NCBI GenBank assembly: GCA_019057775.1
Contig: JAHLWT010000187.1
Span: forward strand, 1 to 30,080
Length of the DNA stretch: 30,080 nucleotides
Direction: 5' to 3'
Source: Promethearchaeota archaeon
GTDB lineage: Archaea; Asgardarchaeota; Lokiarchaeia; Sigynarchaeales; SOKP01
A program made the translations under genes and the position numbers. Positions 1 through 8,497 of this stretch are shown one piece after another. The notes under the pieces were generated by a model. That model made no database searches. It was not told the origin of the DNA and saw only the letters and a list, made by a program, of their open reading frames with translations. How positions within the stretch are numbered: position 1 is the stretch's first letter; every line of letters starts with the position of its first letter.

Positions 1-115
1 GCTAAACCCGATCCATAATCGGCAACGTAAGCATAATTTCCATGTACGCTCACGTAAACCGCTAAACCCGATCCATAATCGGCAACGTAAGCATAATTTC
101 CATGTACGCTCACGT
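1..115. repeat. Tandem 60-nt repeat within the LVIVN gene
   Basis: Bases 1-55 and 61-115 are identical, and the unit is 60 nt (20 codons), so the copies stay in frame. Perfect identity next to more diverged copies (around 140-175) points to recent unit duplication or repeat-driven misassembly at the window edge. Confidence 0.9.
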
Positions 116-254
116 TAATGATCGCCAAACCTGATCCTCCATCTGCTATATAGGCATAATTTCCGCTTACATAAACACCCGATGCAGTTCCGCTCGTATC
201 TTCATAGACGGGCGCACCTGGATTGGTTGGATCGGAAATGTTGATGATCGCCAA
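1..254 (-). CDS. LVIVN-repeat (beta-propeller-like) protein, fragment running off the left edge
   Basis: The minus strand reads through several copies of a roughly 20-residue repeat with the pattern GNYAYVADYGSGLA, preceded by LAIINISDPTNPGAP. This is the signature of LVIVN-repeat proteins, large extracellular beta-propeller-like proteins common in Lokiarchaeal and other archaeal genomes. The frame opens after a TGA at 264-266 and has no ATG. The only candidate start is the TTG at 252-254, which falls inside a repeat. There is no signal peptide, which such proteins normally carry. The piece is therefore either a 5'-truncated gene remnant or an assembly junction in a repetitive gene. It continues beyond base 1. 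The family call is good; gene integrity is doubtful. Confidence 0.7.
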   Translation of the reverse strand, partial: MAIINISDPTNPGAPVYEDTSGTASGVYVSGNYAYIADGGSGLAIINVSVHGNYAYVADYGSGLAVYVSVHGNYAYVADYGSGL

Positions 255-305
255 ATGTAAAAATCATAACACACATAAAACATATAATTAAGAAATTTCT
301 TCTTT

Positions 306-317
306 TATTTATATAAA
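306..317 (+). promoter_or_regulatory. TATA box for the zinc-ribbon gene at 340
   Basis: The A/T element TATTTATATAAA is centred about 28 nt before the TTG at 340, the usual archaeal distance from TATA box to transcription start. It suggests a leaderless or nearly leaderless transcript. A Shine-Dalgarno-like GGAGGT at 324-329 would then lie upstream of the RNA start unless transcription begins earlier. Confidence 0.45.
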
Positions 318-339
318 CATTTTGGAGGTAAACGATTTT

Positions 340-711
340 TTGAAAAAAAAGAGATTAATTCAAATTAAGGATCCGAAGTTGCAGAAAATACGATTGTCGC
401 TTCGACAGATTCTTTTAAGAGAATCTGAGAAGAGATTAAGTGATTTATTTGATGAAGAAAGCGAAATCAATCAAGAATATGGTGTTATAGCTGAAGATGA
501 ATATTTTAGAATACGACAAAATCTGACTAATAAAAAGAATAAGCTTAGAAATGAGTTGTCCGCTTCAATAGTTATATGCGCTATTTGTACTGATATTAAA
601 AAAGATCATATATTTAATCCCACAGATAAGGTGTGGTATTGTACTAAATGTAATAAGATTATGGAAGAATCTTATTCTGAAGAATTAGAAGCGGTTGGAA
701 GAGTTAATTAG
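340..711 (+). CDS. Small zinc-ribbon protein, function unknown
   Basis: A predicted 123-residue, charged, largely helical protein. It ends in a two-knuckle zinc ribbon: CAIC, then about 20 residues later CTKC. The frame is open to a TTG at 322, but the GGAGGT at 324-329 reads as a ribosome-binding site inside those codons. The TTG at 340, 10 nt after it, is therefore the better start (MKKKRLIQIKD). The first two thirds look like a coiled coil rich in Lys, Glu and Arg. I do not recognise the family. The zinc ribbon suggests nucleic-acid or protein binding, which is inference. Confidence 0.75.
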   Translation: MKKKRLIQIKDPKLQKIRLSLRQILLRESEKRLSDLFDEESEINQEYGVIAEDEYFRIRQNLTNKKNKLRNELSASIVICAICTDIKKDHIFNPTDKVWYCTKCNKIMEESYSEELEAVGRVN

Positions 712-843
712 TTCAGTTTCCGATTTTATAATAAGAAAACCTCATTAAATATTTTATGAAAAAATAAATAATTAAAAATTCAAGTTTTGTTTATATCTTC
801 ATATTAAAATTCAAAAATTAAGAAAGTAAATAGTGAAGGATAA

Positions 844-2865
844 ATGGACAATTTTTTAAGAAAATTACAGCTCTCAGAATTGGCAATCAAGATATATCTT
901 ACAGCGTTGGGCAAAAATTCTCTTACTTATTATGAATTATATCTAATAGCTCCTGACAAGCCCCCAGATGAGTTTAACCAAACAATAAATGAGCTTTTAA
1001 GTGCTGGACTATTACTTCAGCAAATATATGAAAAAGAGCAAATTTTAACTCATTATTACGCTATTCCTCCAATTCTTCCAATCATCAATTATTACGAAAA
1101 TATTGATGCAAACCTATCTAATATTAAAAATTCCATTCAAAAATTATTGATAACAGCAACAAATGAAATTTTTCAAAAAAATAAAGTTATTGAGCTAGAT
1201 TCGATTTTAGCCTCTTTTGAAGAGATAAAAAAGGATATTGATGAAGATTCAATCATCCAAAGAGAAGAAGTGGAAGATATTGTTAAGGGCATGGAAGTAT
1301 TAAAAAATTTAAATAAGGAAATGGCTAACCTTCAACAGGATATTAAAATTATCACACAAACTAAATTTTCAGATTTAATTAAAAGTATGAATTCATTTAA
1401 ATCTGAATTAATTGGGGAGATTAACGCTTTAGATTTTAAAAAACACAAAAAAGAAATAATCACAATTGTAGAAAATATATTTAAAGAAAAGATAGAACGT
1501 TTTGTTGATGAATTTATTAGTAATGTACGAGAAATTACCGAAAAGCGATTAAATGAAACCTCCGAATCTTTTGAACAAATATCTAATCAAACTCTTCAAT
1601 ATCGCGAAGAGATTAAAATGGCGTTATTAAATATGTTGAGTAATTTTGAAACGAAAACGAATAAAATTTATGAATTGATTGCTGAAAATAAAGAAGATCT
1701 CTTTGGACGGTTGAAAAATCTTGAAATTAAAATAGTAGAAAAACTAAATTCAATAATTCAAACATCAATAGATGAAATTTCTAGTTTGAATAAGCCTATC
1801 GAACAGGTATTAAAAAACTATTTTAAAGAGGTCTCATCTTCAAACTACTTCCTAATAAATAAGATCTGGATAATTAATAGTGTTACCAATATTAATGAAG
1901 AAATTCAAAAAATAATTACAACTGCTACGGAAAATTTAACTATAATTGTTCCCAATCTTGAATATCACATAGCAATTGAACAATTTGAGGATATTCCCCA
2001 AAATTTAAAAATTCAAATAGCATCTTCAGAAGCTCATACAAATAGTCTTGTTAAGAAATTTAAGGAAATTGGTAATCTAAATTATAAAACATTTGAAAAT
2101 GAGAATTTGATAATGGTAAAAGGTGATAATAATTATATACTCATTGGGATAAAACAAGATTCGAAAGATATTTTAAGTGATTTCATCGGAATTGGAAGTA
2201 ATTTTGAACCATTTATTATATTACTAAACCCTGTGGTGAAAGCCTTATGGGAACAAGCATATTCAGATACGTTCTATGCTGCACAGAGAGGCAAGACTCA
2301 AGCAGCTTCAACAAAACCCACAGTGGCTTTTACACCTAAAACCTTTGCTCAAAAAATTCCTGATAAACAAGGATTTAAAACTCCATCCAAAACACCTTCA
2401 GAAAAAGCAGAGACTGCTGGTAAAGCAGAAGTTTCAGAACATCCTCTTACTGTTGATAAAAAGTCAGGCTTAAAAACACGAGAAATTCCAATAGGAGTTC
2501 CGAAAAGACAAGATTTACCTAAACCAAGTCCTACTGAACAGATTAAAGATTTGAAACAAAAATTACAAGAGAAAATAGAGTTCCTATCAGCAGTGCATCC
2601 ACAAGCAGGTGATAGATCAGGTGCTTTAATTGATAGTGCTTTAGATCATTTAGTTAAGGAGATTAGCTACTTAAAAGGTGATGAGTTTAGTAAGAGACTT
2701 CAAACTATTGCTGATATTATTCTTGAAAACAAGGGTTTTTCAGTTACTCTTCACAAAATAAGGAGTACAATAAACAAATATAAAGAGAAATTAACTTTAT
2801 TAGATGAGGAGGATAAAAAAGAGATTTTTAATGATATAGAAACGTGGAAACAAAAGTTATTTTAA
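844..2865 (+). CDS. TrmB-like winged-helix protein with long coiled coil and PLD-like C-terminal domain
   Basis: A 673-residue protein. Residues 1-95 look like a TrmB-family winged helix (helical start with LAIKIYLTALGKNSLTYYEL, then a recognition-helix region around FNQTINELLSAGLL). Residues 95-330 are a long Lys/Glu/Asn-rich coiled coil. Residues 335-480 resemble the sensor domain found after the helix-turn-helix in TrmB-like proteins (INEEIQKIITTATENLTIIVPNLE, then a small beta-rich domain). A Pro/Thr/Lys linker (490-570) leads to a helical C-terminal domain of about 100 residues. Classical TrmB regulators are about 260-350 residues, so the coiled-coil insert and extra tail are unusual. 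The ATG at 844 follows a weak GAAGGA. It could be a DNA-bound regulator or a structural chromatin protein; the function is not assignable. Confidence 0.75.
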   Translation: MDNFLRKLQLSELAIKIYLTALGKNSLTYYELYLIAPDKPPDEFNQTINELLSAGLLLQQIYEKEQILTHYYAIPPILPIINYYENIDANLSNIKNSIQKLLITATNEIFQKNKVIELDSILASFEEIKKDIDEDSIIQREEVEDIVKGMEVLKNLNKEMANLQQDIKIITQTKFSDLIKSMNSFKSELIGEINALDFKKHKKEIITIVENIFKEKIERFVDEFISNVREITEKRLNETSESFEQISNQTLQYREEIKMALLNMLSNFETKTNKIYELIAENKEDLFGRLKNLEIKIVEKLNSIIQTSIDEISSLNKPIEQVLKNYFKEVSSSNYFLINKIWIINSVTNINEEIQKIITTATENLTIIVPNLEYHIAIEQFEDIPQNLKIQIASSEAHTNSLVKKFKEIGNLNYKTFENENLIMVKGDNNYILIGIKQDSKDILSDFIGIGSNFEPFIILLNPVVKALWEQAYSDTFYAAQRGKTQAASTKPTVAFTPKTFAQKIPDKQGFKTPSKTPSEKAETAGKAEVSEHPLTVDKKSGLKTREIPIGVPKRQDLPKPSPTEQIKDLKQKLQEKIEFLSAVHPQAGDRSGALIDSALDHLVKEISYLKGDEFSKRLQTIADIILENKGFSVTLHKIRSTINKYKEKLTLLDEEDKKEIFNDIETWKQKLF

Positions 2866-2936
2866 TTTCTTTCTTACTTACGATCTCCTATTAGATTTTA
2901 TGCTACTTTATCTCTAAAATTGGAATCTATGGATTT

Positions 2937-3701
2937 CTATTCCAGTTGAGTGGTTTTCCTATGAAAAAAACCTCTAATAATAAATGCTAGAAACAAGAAA
3001 AAACTACATAAAAAGAAAATTGCTGTGATAATTGAGACCGTGGGATTTGGAGAAGAAAGCCCTATTAATCCAAAAATGGGAGATAAAGGAGCGAGTATAA
3101 AGAAACCTATATAAATTGTCCTATTTCTTTCATTAAAATGAATATAAGTTGTTATATTAAACCATCCTATTAAAATCATAAAAATTGAGATAAAATACGA
3201 AGAGAAATCAAGAAATGGATATGTATTTCCCCCCATCGCAAAAGCATAAAAATAATTAGCATAGAAAAATGTAATCATCAACAAAGCACTTATTGGTGTC
3301 GGTAATCCAGTATATCCCGGTATTTTAGATATATTAAACCTAGCTAATCTAAGGATTGCTCCAAGGGCAAAACAAATACACCCAATAATTAAGATGAGAT
3401 CAAATAAACTTTCAGTTCTAAATGCTTGAAATGCTAAAATTGCCGGAGCGATTCCAAAAGTTAATGAATCGCTTAAAGAATCTAAATTTTTACCCATTTC
3501 GTTTACAGTGTTAGTCTTTCGAGCGATATACCCATCTATCATATCTGTTCCCTGTGAAATAGAGATTAGGAAAAATCCTAATGAAATTGATTCTCGACTA
3601 CCCAATACTGCACAAATTAACGCAATTATACCAATACTTGTTCCAACTAGCGTAATATAATCTTTTACTTTTAGTAATTTCGGAATGCTTATGCTTGACA
3701 T
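2937..3701 (-). CDS. CDP-alcohol phosphatidyltransferase, probably archaetidylserine synthase
   Basis: An integral membrane enzyme of 254 residues that joins a CDP-activated archaeal lipid to a small alcohol, most likely L-serine. The complete family signature D-x2-D-G-x2-A-R-x8-G-x3-D-x3-D is present: D53, D56, G57, A60, R61, G70, D74, D78. The last part, DSLSDSLTFGIAPA, is typical of the PssA/archaetidylserine-synthase branch. Six to eight hydrophobic segments follow. The length fits the family. The gene is convergent with the TrmB-like gene (about 70 nt apart) and divergent from the LURP-one-related gene, with promoters for both in 3702-3866. Serine rather than inositol-phosphate or glycerol as acceptor is an inference from the motif context. 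Confidence 0.88.
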   Translation of the reverse strand: MSSISIPKLLKVKDYITLVGTSIGIIALICAVLGSRESISLGFFLISISQGTDMIDGYIARKTNTVNEMGKNLDSLSDSLTFGIAPAILAFQAFRTESLFDLILIIGCICFALGAILRLARFNISKIPGYTGLPTPISALLMITFFYANYFYAFAMGGNTYPFLDFSSYFISIFMILIGWFNITTYIHFNERNRTIYIGFFILAPLSPIFGLIGLSSPNPTVSIITAIFFLCSFFLFLAFIIRGFFHRKTTQLE

Positions 3702-3866
3702 TCTACTTCTCTATTTATTTTACTTTATTATTTATTAAATCTTATGTAATAAAAACATTTTCTTAAGATATAATATCGAACTTGTCAATCCTAAAGTTTA
3801 TTAACACACGTCACCAATCAATCCTTAAATAAAAAATAAACTAAAAAAAAAAGAGGTAAATATGGC

Positions 3867-4604
3867 ATGTTTTGTGCGAATTGTGGCGCGGAATTCACTG
3901 ACCAGACAATTAAATTTTGTGAAAAGTGTGGTTCACCATTACAATCTAGCGAACGACAGAGTGAACAGGTTTCTACACCTATAACACCTTCTCCAATGAC
4001 TACTACGCCAATGGATACTACATCAATTACTACACTGGGCTTTCAGCCATATGATCGTCCAGGAGGTCTGTTTGATATAAACCGAAATTACTACGTCCTA
4101 AAGGAGAATTATTGGGATTGGGGCTCCGGTGATATCTTGGATGAAAAGAATCAAGTTATTGGTAAAATGAAAAGGATAATATTCAGCATTAGACGGAGGG
4201 TGGAATTACTTGAAGTTGATGGGACAGTTAGTGCAACTATTCACGGCAAAATAATATCTGCTCGAGGAGCTCAAGATTTAAAAGATCCAGAAGGTAACCT
4301 AATTGCTAGAATCAAGAAAAAAATTTTATCTATATTCCGACCTAAGTTTTTTCTAGAAGATGTTAATGGTAAGCGCTATTTTGAAGCCCAAGGCAAATTT
4401 ATGGGGTGGTCTTTTAAGGTTACTGATATGTCAGGAAAATTAATTGCTGAAATCGAGAAGGCAGATAGATGGAGAGATGTATTTCTCGGAGGGTTATTCG
4501 ACTTTAAAGACACTTATGCCCTAAGAATATTGGATAACCAAACTGATCGTAGAATTCTGTTAGGATTTGTACTTTCAATTGATAATGTTCTTCACGACAA
4601 GTAA
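3867..4604 (+). CDS. Zinc-ribbon plus LURP-one-related (Tubby-C-like) domain protein
   Basis: A 245-residue protein. Residues 1-23 form a zinc ribbon (C3, C6, C18, C21, in the form MFCANCGAEF then FCEKCGSPL). A Ser/Thr/Pro linker spans about 25-60. From about 70 to the end there is a beta-rich LURP-one-related domain, the fold shared with Tubby C-terminal and phospholipid-scramblase-like proteins. Repeated strands such as GDILDEKNQVIGKMKR, GKIISARGAQDLKDPEGNLI and GWSFKVTDMSGKLIAEIEK fit it. The start is the ATG at 3867, 9 nt after GAGGT. A nearby ATG at 3862 is out of frame. In plants and eukaryotes the fold is linked to membrane or defence roles; a function here cannot be given. Confidence 0.8.
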   Translation: MFCANCGAEFTDQTIKFCEKCGSPLQSSERQSEQVSTPITPSPMTTTPMDTTSITTLGFQPYDRPGGLFDINRNYYVLKENYWDWGSGDILDEKNQVIGKMKRIIFSIRRRVELLEVDGTVSATIHGKIISARGAQDLKDPEGNLIARIKKKILSIFRPKFFLEDVNGKRYFEAQGKFMGWSFKVTDMSGKLIAEIEKADRWRDVFLGGLFDFKDTYALRILDNQTDRRILLGFVLSIDNVLHDK

Positions 4605-4860
4605 AAATGAAAATATTAATTTAAACGCTGAAAAAACTAATTCAATAAAAGACAATTTTTACTTGTTTATGGTAAAAATCTTCAAATTTTTTTTTCTATT
4701 TCTTTTTCTCTCTTTCTAATTAATAAAATTTTTAAAGAAGAATTGAGATAATTTCTTTAGAAAAAGAATAGAAGATTTGAAATTTCAAATTTCTTTTAAG
4801 AAAAAGAAATTATATTCAAAGAAGAAATTCTATATTAAATGATCTTACAGCTGATATAAT
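4605..4860. promoter_or_regulatory. A/T-rich intergenic region with a perfect 16-bp palindrome and a TATA box before the gelsolin gene
   Basis: About 255 nt without a gene. A perfect palindrome, ATTTGAAATTTCAAAT, lies at 4775-4790, followed by an imperfect inverted repeat up to about 4812. TATATTAAA at 4831-4839 is centred about 27 nt before the ATG at 4861, and no Shine-Dalgarno sequence precedes that ATG, so the mRNA is probably leaderless. The palindrome sits about 40 nt upstream of the TATA box, where an archaeal activator or repressor could bind. That role is inferred. Confidence 0.5.
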
Positions 4861-5904
4861 ATGACTGAATATGAAACGTTTATGGTTTATGAATTAGATG
4901 ATTCAGGAGAAAAAGTGAAACTTGAGGTAAATGAAGAAGATCTTCAGGCTAATTTGCACCCTGAACAAGTTTTGGTAATAATAAAGGAAGATTTGAGACG
5001 GATCTTTATTTGGAAAGGGCCCAAATCTCCCGTTCGGAAAAGATTTATCAGTTCTAGAGTAGCTTCAGGATTGCAAGAGGAACTCGTGAAAGCTGCACAT
5101 TTTCATCGATGTAAAATTGTCTCGGTTGATGCAGGTGATGAACCTACAGAGTTTTTACGAGCATTTAATTTAGAATCTATGGAAGTTACTGAACGAACGG
5201 CAGACATGCGATATGTTCGCAACATTGAGCGAGAAGGATTAATCCAGCAGGGTGTTGTCGTTGAAACCAAAAAAAGCAAACCTAGTGCACAAGTAGAAGA
5301 AGAATATTTCTCTCCTGCGTTACAGGAAACAGGACAAAAGGTCGTAGCTTCATCTTTTACCGAAACTGCTCCAAGATCCAGAACACAACCAAGAACTACA
5401 TCATATCCAGTAAAACAACAAAGTGGATTATCAAACGAAAAAATCGAGAAAATAAAAGAAAAAATTCTGAAAACTGAACTCTCGGCAGGATATCAGCGAC
5501 TAAATTTGATAGTAGGCCATACACTTTTTGCGGCAGTGTCAAAAACAGCTAAAATTTTTGGAAAGGATGTAGTGGAAACAGACTGGGAGCCGGTTAAAAA
5601 AGTACCAGAAGGGATGATAGAACTCGAAGATCACGTTTTACGCGTTTATTTTGATGAAAAAAACGGTATTGTCGAAGCAGTCGAAGTATTAGAAAAAGGA
5701 GAATCATCCAATACTAAAGCTCCACAAAAGAAAGCTCCAGCTAAGAAAGCTCCAGCTAAGAAAGCTCCAGCTAAGAAAACTGCCCCTAAGAAGAAATCAT
5801 CGTTAACTCCAATGCCGGATAAACCAAATTCTTTAAAATCCGAAACAAAACCTAAATCTGGTGGCAGAAGACAATTACCAAAAATCCCAAGTAATGACGA
5901 GTAA
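4861..5904 (+). CDS. Single gelsolin-domain protein with novel middle domain and basic AKKAP tail
   Basis: A 347-residue protein. Residues about 30-110 match a gelsolin/ADF-H-like module: a hydrophobic strand (VLVIIKEDLRRIFIWKGP), a long helix (SSRVASGLQEELVKAA) and the closing strand leading to GDEPTEFLRAF. Gelsolin modules in Asgard archaea bind and sever actin in a calcium-dependent way. Residues 115-190 are a polar linker. Residues 190-280 form a compact domain I do not recognise, ending in MIELEDHVLRVYFDEKNG. The last 65 residues are Lys/Ala/Pro rich (PAKKA repeats), like a histone H1 tail, and could bind nucleic acid, polyphosphate or an acidic surface. The ATG follows a well-placed TATA box. 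Actin binding is inferred from the fold only. Confidence 0.8.
   Translation: MTEYETFMVYELDDSGEKVKLEVNEEDLQANLHPEQVLVIIKEDLRRIFIWKGPKSPVRKRFISSRVASGLQEELVKAAHFHRCKIVSVDAGDEPTEFLRAFNLESMEVTERTADMRYVRNIEREGLIQQGVVVETKKSKPSAQVEEEYFSPALQETGQKVVASSFTETAPRSRTQPRTTSYPVKQQSGLSNEKIEKIKEKILKTELSAGYQRLNLIVGHTLFAAVSKTAKIFGKDVVETDWEPVKKVPEGMIELEDHVLRVYFDEKNGIVEAVEVLEKGESSNTKAPQKKAPAKKAPAKKAPAKKTAPKKKSSLTPMPDKPNSLKSETKPKSGGRRQLPKIPSNDE
5728..5772 (+). repeat. Three perfect 15-nt repeats encoding KKAPA units
   Basis: Three exact in-frame copies of AAGAAAGCTCCAGCT, flanked on both sides by diverged copies (about 5713-5790). They build the basic tail of the gelsolin-like protein. Such short exact repeats expand and contract by slippage, so tail length may vary between strains. 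Confidence 0.9.
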
Positions 5905-5979
5905 TAAAAAACTAAGATATTTTTTAATTTAAATTAATTAATTCAAAAAATTAAAGAAAAATAAGTTAATTTTAAATTT

Positions 5980-7041
5980 TTATGCAATAGTTATATCCTT
6001 GCTTAAATACACATCTTGTACCGCATTAAGAATTTTTATTCCATCAGGAGTTGGTTTTTTAAAGGCTTTTCGACCGAGGATTAAACCCGTTCCACCAGAG
6101 CGTTTATTTATCACTGCTGCTGTTAAAGCATCTACTAAATCATTTCCCCCAGATTCTACTACTGATTTAATAAGGCCAATCCGTCCCATATAACAATTTG
6201 CTACTTGATATCTATTCCAATCAATTGGATGATCAGGAGCTAATTTCTCATAAACAAGTTTATCTGTTTTCCCAAAATTCAAATCAAGAAAACCTCGACT
6301 TGTCGTTGATAATTTTTGTTTTATTAAATCTGCTTCAATCGTTACTCCAAGATGATTAGCTTGACTTTCTAAATCATTCGCAGTATGATAGTCCTTTCCA
6401 TCTTTTATAAATTCTACTGTATTTCTAAGATAACACCAAAGAACACACACAAGGCCAAGTTCATGAGCATATTTAAAAGCTTCACTAATTTCTTGAATTT
6501 GACGTCTTGAATTAGGAGATCCAAAATAGATTGTTGCTCCAATAGCAGCAGCTCCCATATCCCAAGCTTGATCAACGTTGGCCCAAAGTGTCTGATCGGC
6601 GAGATTAGGCTTTGTAAGAATTTCATTATGGTTAATCTTTACAAGAAAAGGTATTTTGTGGGCATATCTTCTTGATATCGAACCCAACACACCAAGAGTG
6701 GAAGCAACGGCATTACATCCTCCATTTATGGCTAATTTAACAATATTTTCGGGATCAAAATAGGAAGGGTTAACAGCAAAACTAGCAGAACCTGTATGTT
6801 CAATTCCTTGATCAACTGGCAATATTGAGAGATATCCTGTTCCCTTCAACCTTCCAGTTTGATTAAATAAACGTTCCATATTATTCAAAACTAAATTATT
6901 ACGATCTGAATGTTCAAATACTCTCTCAATATAATCAGGACCTGGTGGATGAATCATATCTTTAGGTATCCCCATACATGAATGATTTAATAAATTATCC
7001 GCACTTGATCCTAACAAACTTTTTATATCCTCAAAATTCAT
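5980..7041 (-). CDS. fbaB: Class I fructose-bisphosphate aldolase, FbaB/DhnA type
   Basis: A cytosolic enzyme of glycolysis and gluconeogenesis that interconverts fructose 1,6-bisphosphate with dihydroxyacetone phosphate and glyceraldehyde 3-phosphate. The 353-residue length matches the roughly 350-residue E. coli FbaB branch rather than the shorter archaeal class I enzymes of about 260-280 residues. [11 protein letters not shown] (near 74-84) is the family's N-terminal active-site strand. FLVKINHNE (near 132-140) is a conserved strand. IEADLIKQK carries the expected Schiff-base lysine near K241. [14 protein letters not shown] near the C-terminus is the phosphate-binding region. The gene is convergent with the gelsolin gene across a 75-nt T/A-rich gap. 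The start is the ATG at 7041. Confidence 0.93.
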   Translation of the reverse strand: MNFEDIKSLLGSSADNLLNHSCMGIPKDMIHPPGPDYIERVFEHSDRNNLVLNNMERLFNQTGRLKGTGYLSILPVDQGIEHTGSASFAVNPSYFDPENIVKLAINGGCNAVASTLGVLGSISRRYAHKIPFLVKINHNEILTKPNLADQTLWANVDQAWDMGAAAIGATIYFGSPNSRRQIQEISEAFKYAHELGLVCVLWCYLRNTVEFIKDGKDYHTANDLESQANHLGVTIEADLIKQKLSTTSRGFLDLNFGKTDKLVYEKLAPDHPIDWNRYQVANCYMGRIGLIKSVVESGGNDLVDALTAAVINKRSGGTGLILGRKAFKKPTPDGIKILNAVQDVYLSKDITIA

Positions 7042-7180
7042 TTCTCTCTCATCAAAATTTATTAATTTGTTTGTGAAATTAATGAAAAAATAAGAGTCCC
7101 CAAATAAAATACTTTGCTTTCAGGTTAGTTAGAAAAAAAACATAAATTGACCGGCTTTTGATGAGAAATAATAAAAGAAA

Positions 7181-7465
7181 TTATTCAAAATGAGAATTAC
7201 CATTAAAAAATTCTTTTAACAACTCGGATATGAGATAATAATTATTACTTTGAGTTTTAGATGAAGCACTCTCCATCTTTAATAGTAATTTTCTTCTCTC
7301 TTTTCCTGTCGTTTCTATTTTTATTACTAATTTCTTGTTCTCGTTTTTAGCATTTTTATGAGGGGATAAGTTTTCGTTCCACAAACTTTCAATTTTATTT
7401 GCAACCTTATCTTTATTACTAATAGAACTAATCTTAGCATTATCTACTAATTTTGTTTTTTCCAT
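7181..7465 (-). CDS. Small Asn/Lys-rich hypothetical protein
   Basis: A 94-residue open frame with an ATG start. An A/T-rich TATA-like stretch lies about 20-27 nt upstream on the minus strand, which fits a leaderless transcript. The protein is hydrophilic (MEKTKLVDNAKISS), with a possible short amphipathic helix near the end (YYLISELLKEFF). There are no motifs, membrane segments or Cys pairs. It is divergent from the winged-helix gene at 7614. I do not recognise it, and a chance open frame is possible. Confidence 0.45.
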   Translation of the reverse strand: MEKTKLVDNAKISSISNKDKVANKIESLWNENLSPHKNAKNENKKLVIKIETTGKERRKLLLKMESASSKTQSNNYYLISELLKEFFNGNSHFE

Positions 7466-7613
7466 TATACTACATCTCTTATATTTTTAAATTCTTTTAG
7501 ACCCAAAGATTAACTTTAAAACCAGATATTTAAAGTCCATTTAATTTCAAATAGATCAATCTTAAAGTGGAAAAAATAGGTATAATAAGATTTTTTATCT
7601 TTCCATCTTTTAC

Positions 7614-7958
7614 ATGAGTATGCCAGATGAGTCTGATTTTAAGAATTTCAAAACAATGGAAGAATTTGGTAAATCCGTTGAAGGATCGAGATACCTACAT
7701 GACCTCTACTTAAAAGCAGTCAACCATCCAATTCGACGGGAAATATTAGAAATTGTGAATAAAGAAACACGAATTTCAAGAAGGGTATTACTCGAAATAT
7801 TAATTGATAGAGATTTGGTGGCAGACGAATTTGTTTTCAATTATAATTTAGATTATTTAATAAAAGCATTTTGTATTGAATCTGTTGTAGATCAGAAAAG
7901 TAATGAACTATTTTATGAAATCACTCAAAGTGGAAAAGTGATTGAATATTTGAAGTAA
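7614..7958 (+). CDS. Winged helix-turn-helix protein (ArsR-like)
   Basis: A 114-residue protein with one winged-helix domain. HPIRREILEIVNKETRISRR has the ArsR/MarR-like first helix and turn. The recognition-helix region is FNYNLDYLIKAFCI, and a wing reads ESVVDQKSNELFYEIT followed by SGKVIEYL. The length suits a simple dimeric regulator with no ligand domain. A TATA-like GGTATAATAAGA lies about 30 nt before the ATG, and M3 at 7620 is an alternative start. The divergent partner is the 94-residue protein. The target is unknown; self-regulation from the shared 7466-7613 region is possible. Confidence 0.8.
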   Translation: MSMPDESDFKNFKTMEEFGKSVEGSRYLHDLYLKAVNHPIRREILEIVNKETRISRRVLLEILIDRDLVADEFVFNYNLDYLIKAFCIESVVDQKSNELFYEITQSGKVIEYLK

Positions 7959-7973
7959 TTATCAGTTTTTATG

Positions 7974-8429
7974 TTAGTCTTTCATTAATTTATTATAACA
8001 ATTACAACAAAGAACGCCTAGATTTATTGTTAAATTTCTCTTTTTCTTGATTTTTAAATTCATTAATCTTATTAATTTTTCTTTTAAAATTTGCGTATGA
8101 TCATCAAAGAATAATTGTTTTAGCCTATAAAAATGATTAAGATTACCACAAATTGGACATTCTCTATAGAAATTAATAAAATTATAAAAAATTTCTTTTT
8201 CTTCTTCAGAAAGTGATTCTATGTTTAAATCGGGATTATTCTTAAGAATATCACTAAGATTATTTAACCCATTTATCATCTCATCTCTTAAAAAATTAGA
8301 ATTATAAACACTCTCGTCTAAAACAATAGTACTTTCATCTAGTAAGAGTTCTTGAGTCTCGAACTTATCTATATATTCGATTGCTTCGTTGAAGAATCTC
8401 AAATGCTCATTATTTTTTTCTATATCCAT
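7974..8429 (-). CDS. Putative zinc-binding protein, function unknown
   Basis: A 151-residue acidic, helical protein with two Cys pairs near the C-terminus: CPICG about two thirds along, and CCNC about 45 residues later (GVLCCNCYNKL). Together they would form a zinc site, as in HNH-like or zinc-ribbon proteins, but I see no His-Asn-His catalytic set. It is convergent with the winged-helix gene, only 15 nt apart. It lies downstream of DUF711 on the same strand, 68 nt away. No family recognised. Confidence 0.65.
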   Translation of the reverse strand: MDIEKNNEHLRFFNEAIEYIDKFETQELLLDESTIVLDESVYNSNFLRDEMINGLNNLSDILKNNPDLNIESLSEEEKEIFYNFINFYRECPICGNLNHFYRLKQLFFDDHTQILKEKLIRLMNLKIKKKRNLTINLGVLCCNCYNKLMKD

Positions 8430-8497
8430 ATTGAAAATTAACCAATTTTTTGTATTTAAATCAAAAACTAAATAGAAATGATCTTCTAAAAATTTTA

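Noticed and set aside
3862..3866. ATG at 3862 as start of the zinc-ribbon/LURP-one protein
   Set aside because: It is out of frame with the domain; the ATG at 3867 gives the intact CxxC ribbon.
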